Assembly: GCA_964560325.1 (NCBI GenBank)
Contig: CAZLLV010000473.1
Location: forward strand, 1-6,111
DNA from: CAZLLV01 sp964560325
Lineage (GTDB): Bacteria > Acidobacteriota > Thermoanaerobaculia > Multivoradales > DATKCC01
Reading direction: 5' to 3'
DNA length: 6,111 nt
A program made the position numbers and the translations under genes. Positions 5,869 to 6,111 of the stretch are shown here, one piece after another. How positions within the stretch are numbered: the first letter of the stretch is position 1; each line of letters starts with the position of its first letter. The notes under the pieces are model-generated. The model had not been told where the DNA came from and did not search any database. It saw only the letters and a list, made by a program, of their open reading frames with translations.

Positions 5869-6111
5869 GCGAACCCGAGACCATCGACCACGCGACGATC
5901 CGCGAACGGAGCGTCCTCGAGCGCTACGACACCGGGCGCCTGACGCCCGCGGAGGAGGCGGCGTTCGAGGAGCACCTGGTCGCCTGCGGCGAGTGCCAGG
6001 AGGAGCTGGAGCTCCACCGCAGCTTCGTCCGCGGCGTGCGGACGGCGGCCGCGGAGGACGCCGCCCGCGCCGCCGAGCGCGCGGTACCGCTCGCCGTGCT
6101 CGCCTGGCTGA
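5865..6111 (+). CDS. zinc-finger (ZAS/zf-HC2) anti-sigma factor, 5' part only
   Basis: The frame opens at ATG 5865, overlaps the sigma stop by four bases and runs off the right edge; 82 residues are visible. It carries the anti-sigma zinc signature H37-x3-C41-x2-C44 (HLVACGEC), with an upstream His at residue 9 as the likely fourth ligand, and the usual preceding YDTGRLTPAEEAAFEEHL helix. Proteins of this family bind the cognate sigma factor with this domain and hold it inactive at the membrane. After a charged helix (about 46-72) a hydrophobic stretch begins at 73 (AVPLAVLAWL) just before the edge, probably the membrane segment. A possible GTG start at 5847 in the same frame is less likely than the coupled ATG. 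What follows outside the window, such as a sensor or TPR domain, cannot be known. The family call is strong; pairing with the adjacent sigma factor is inferred from the overlap. Confidence 0.88.
   Translation, partial: MSEPETIDHATIRERSVLERYDTGRLTPAEEAAFEEHLVACGECQEELELHRSFVRGVRTAAAEDAARAAERAVPLAVLAWL

Noticed and set aside
1294..6111. A type III-E CRISPR (Craspase) locus
   Set aside because: No repeats, no Cas protein and no Csx30/Csx31-like product are seen, and the CHAT protein has a signal peptide and a beta-rich N-terminal domain. Only the logic is similar.

Overview
The window is very GC-rich. The coding strand uses almost only G/C-ending codons, and long spurious open frames run opposite the largest gene. 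Together with the family content (a secreted TPR-CHAT protein, an ECF-type sigma factor, a zinc-finger anti-sigma factor, a sugar-nucleotide-type epimerase), this suggests a high-GC Gram-negative bacterium of the Acidobacteriota, Planctomycetota or Myxococcota kind. I favour Acidobacteriota, but this is an impression from gene style, not a proven assignment.

Layout. (1) Positions 1-626, + strand: the C-terminal part of an extended short-chain dehydrogenase/reductase (NAD-dependent epimerase/dehydratase), cut by the left edge. (2) Positions 665-1081, - strand: a small, probably exported protein with six cysteines and many tryptophans in its C-terminal third, facing the epimerase tail to tail. 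(3) Positions 1082-1293: a divergent control region. It holds an AT-rich island that is striking in this genome, a good sigma70-like promoter for the minus-strand gene, nested inverted repeats, and a 21-codon upstream reading frame ahead of the large gene. (4) Positions 1294-4656, + strand: a 1120-residue protein with a signal peptide, a beta-rich N-terminal domain, about ten TPR repeats, a coiled coil, and a C-terminal CHAT (caspase-like) peptidase domain with an intact His/Cys dyad. (5) Positions 4728-5126: an unrecognised 132-residue protein. (6) Positions 5134-5868: a sigma-70 family (ECF-like) sigma factor with an unusual hydrophobic C-terminal tail. (7) From 5865 to the right edge: the N-terminal part of a zinc-finger (ZAS-type) anti-sigma factor, cut just as a membrane segment seems to begin.

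Genes 4 to 7 lie on one strand with gaps of 71 and 7 bases and a 4-base ATGA overlap, so they probably form one operon. The attractive reading is a stress or surveillance circuit in which a caspase-like protease and a sigma/anti-sigma pair are expressed together, with the 132-residue protein as a possible partner or substrate. It recalls the TPR-CHAT/Csx30/sigma-factor logic of type III-E CRISPR systems. Here, however, there is no CRISPR component, and the protease appears to be exported. The link is inferred from gene order and domain content, not demonstrated.
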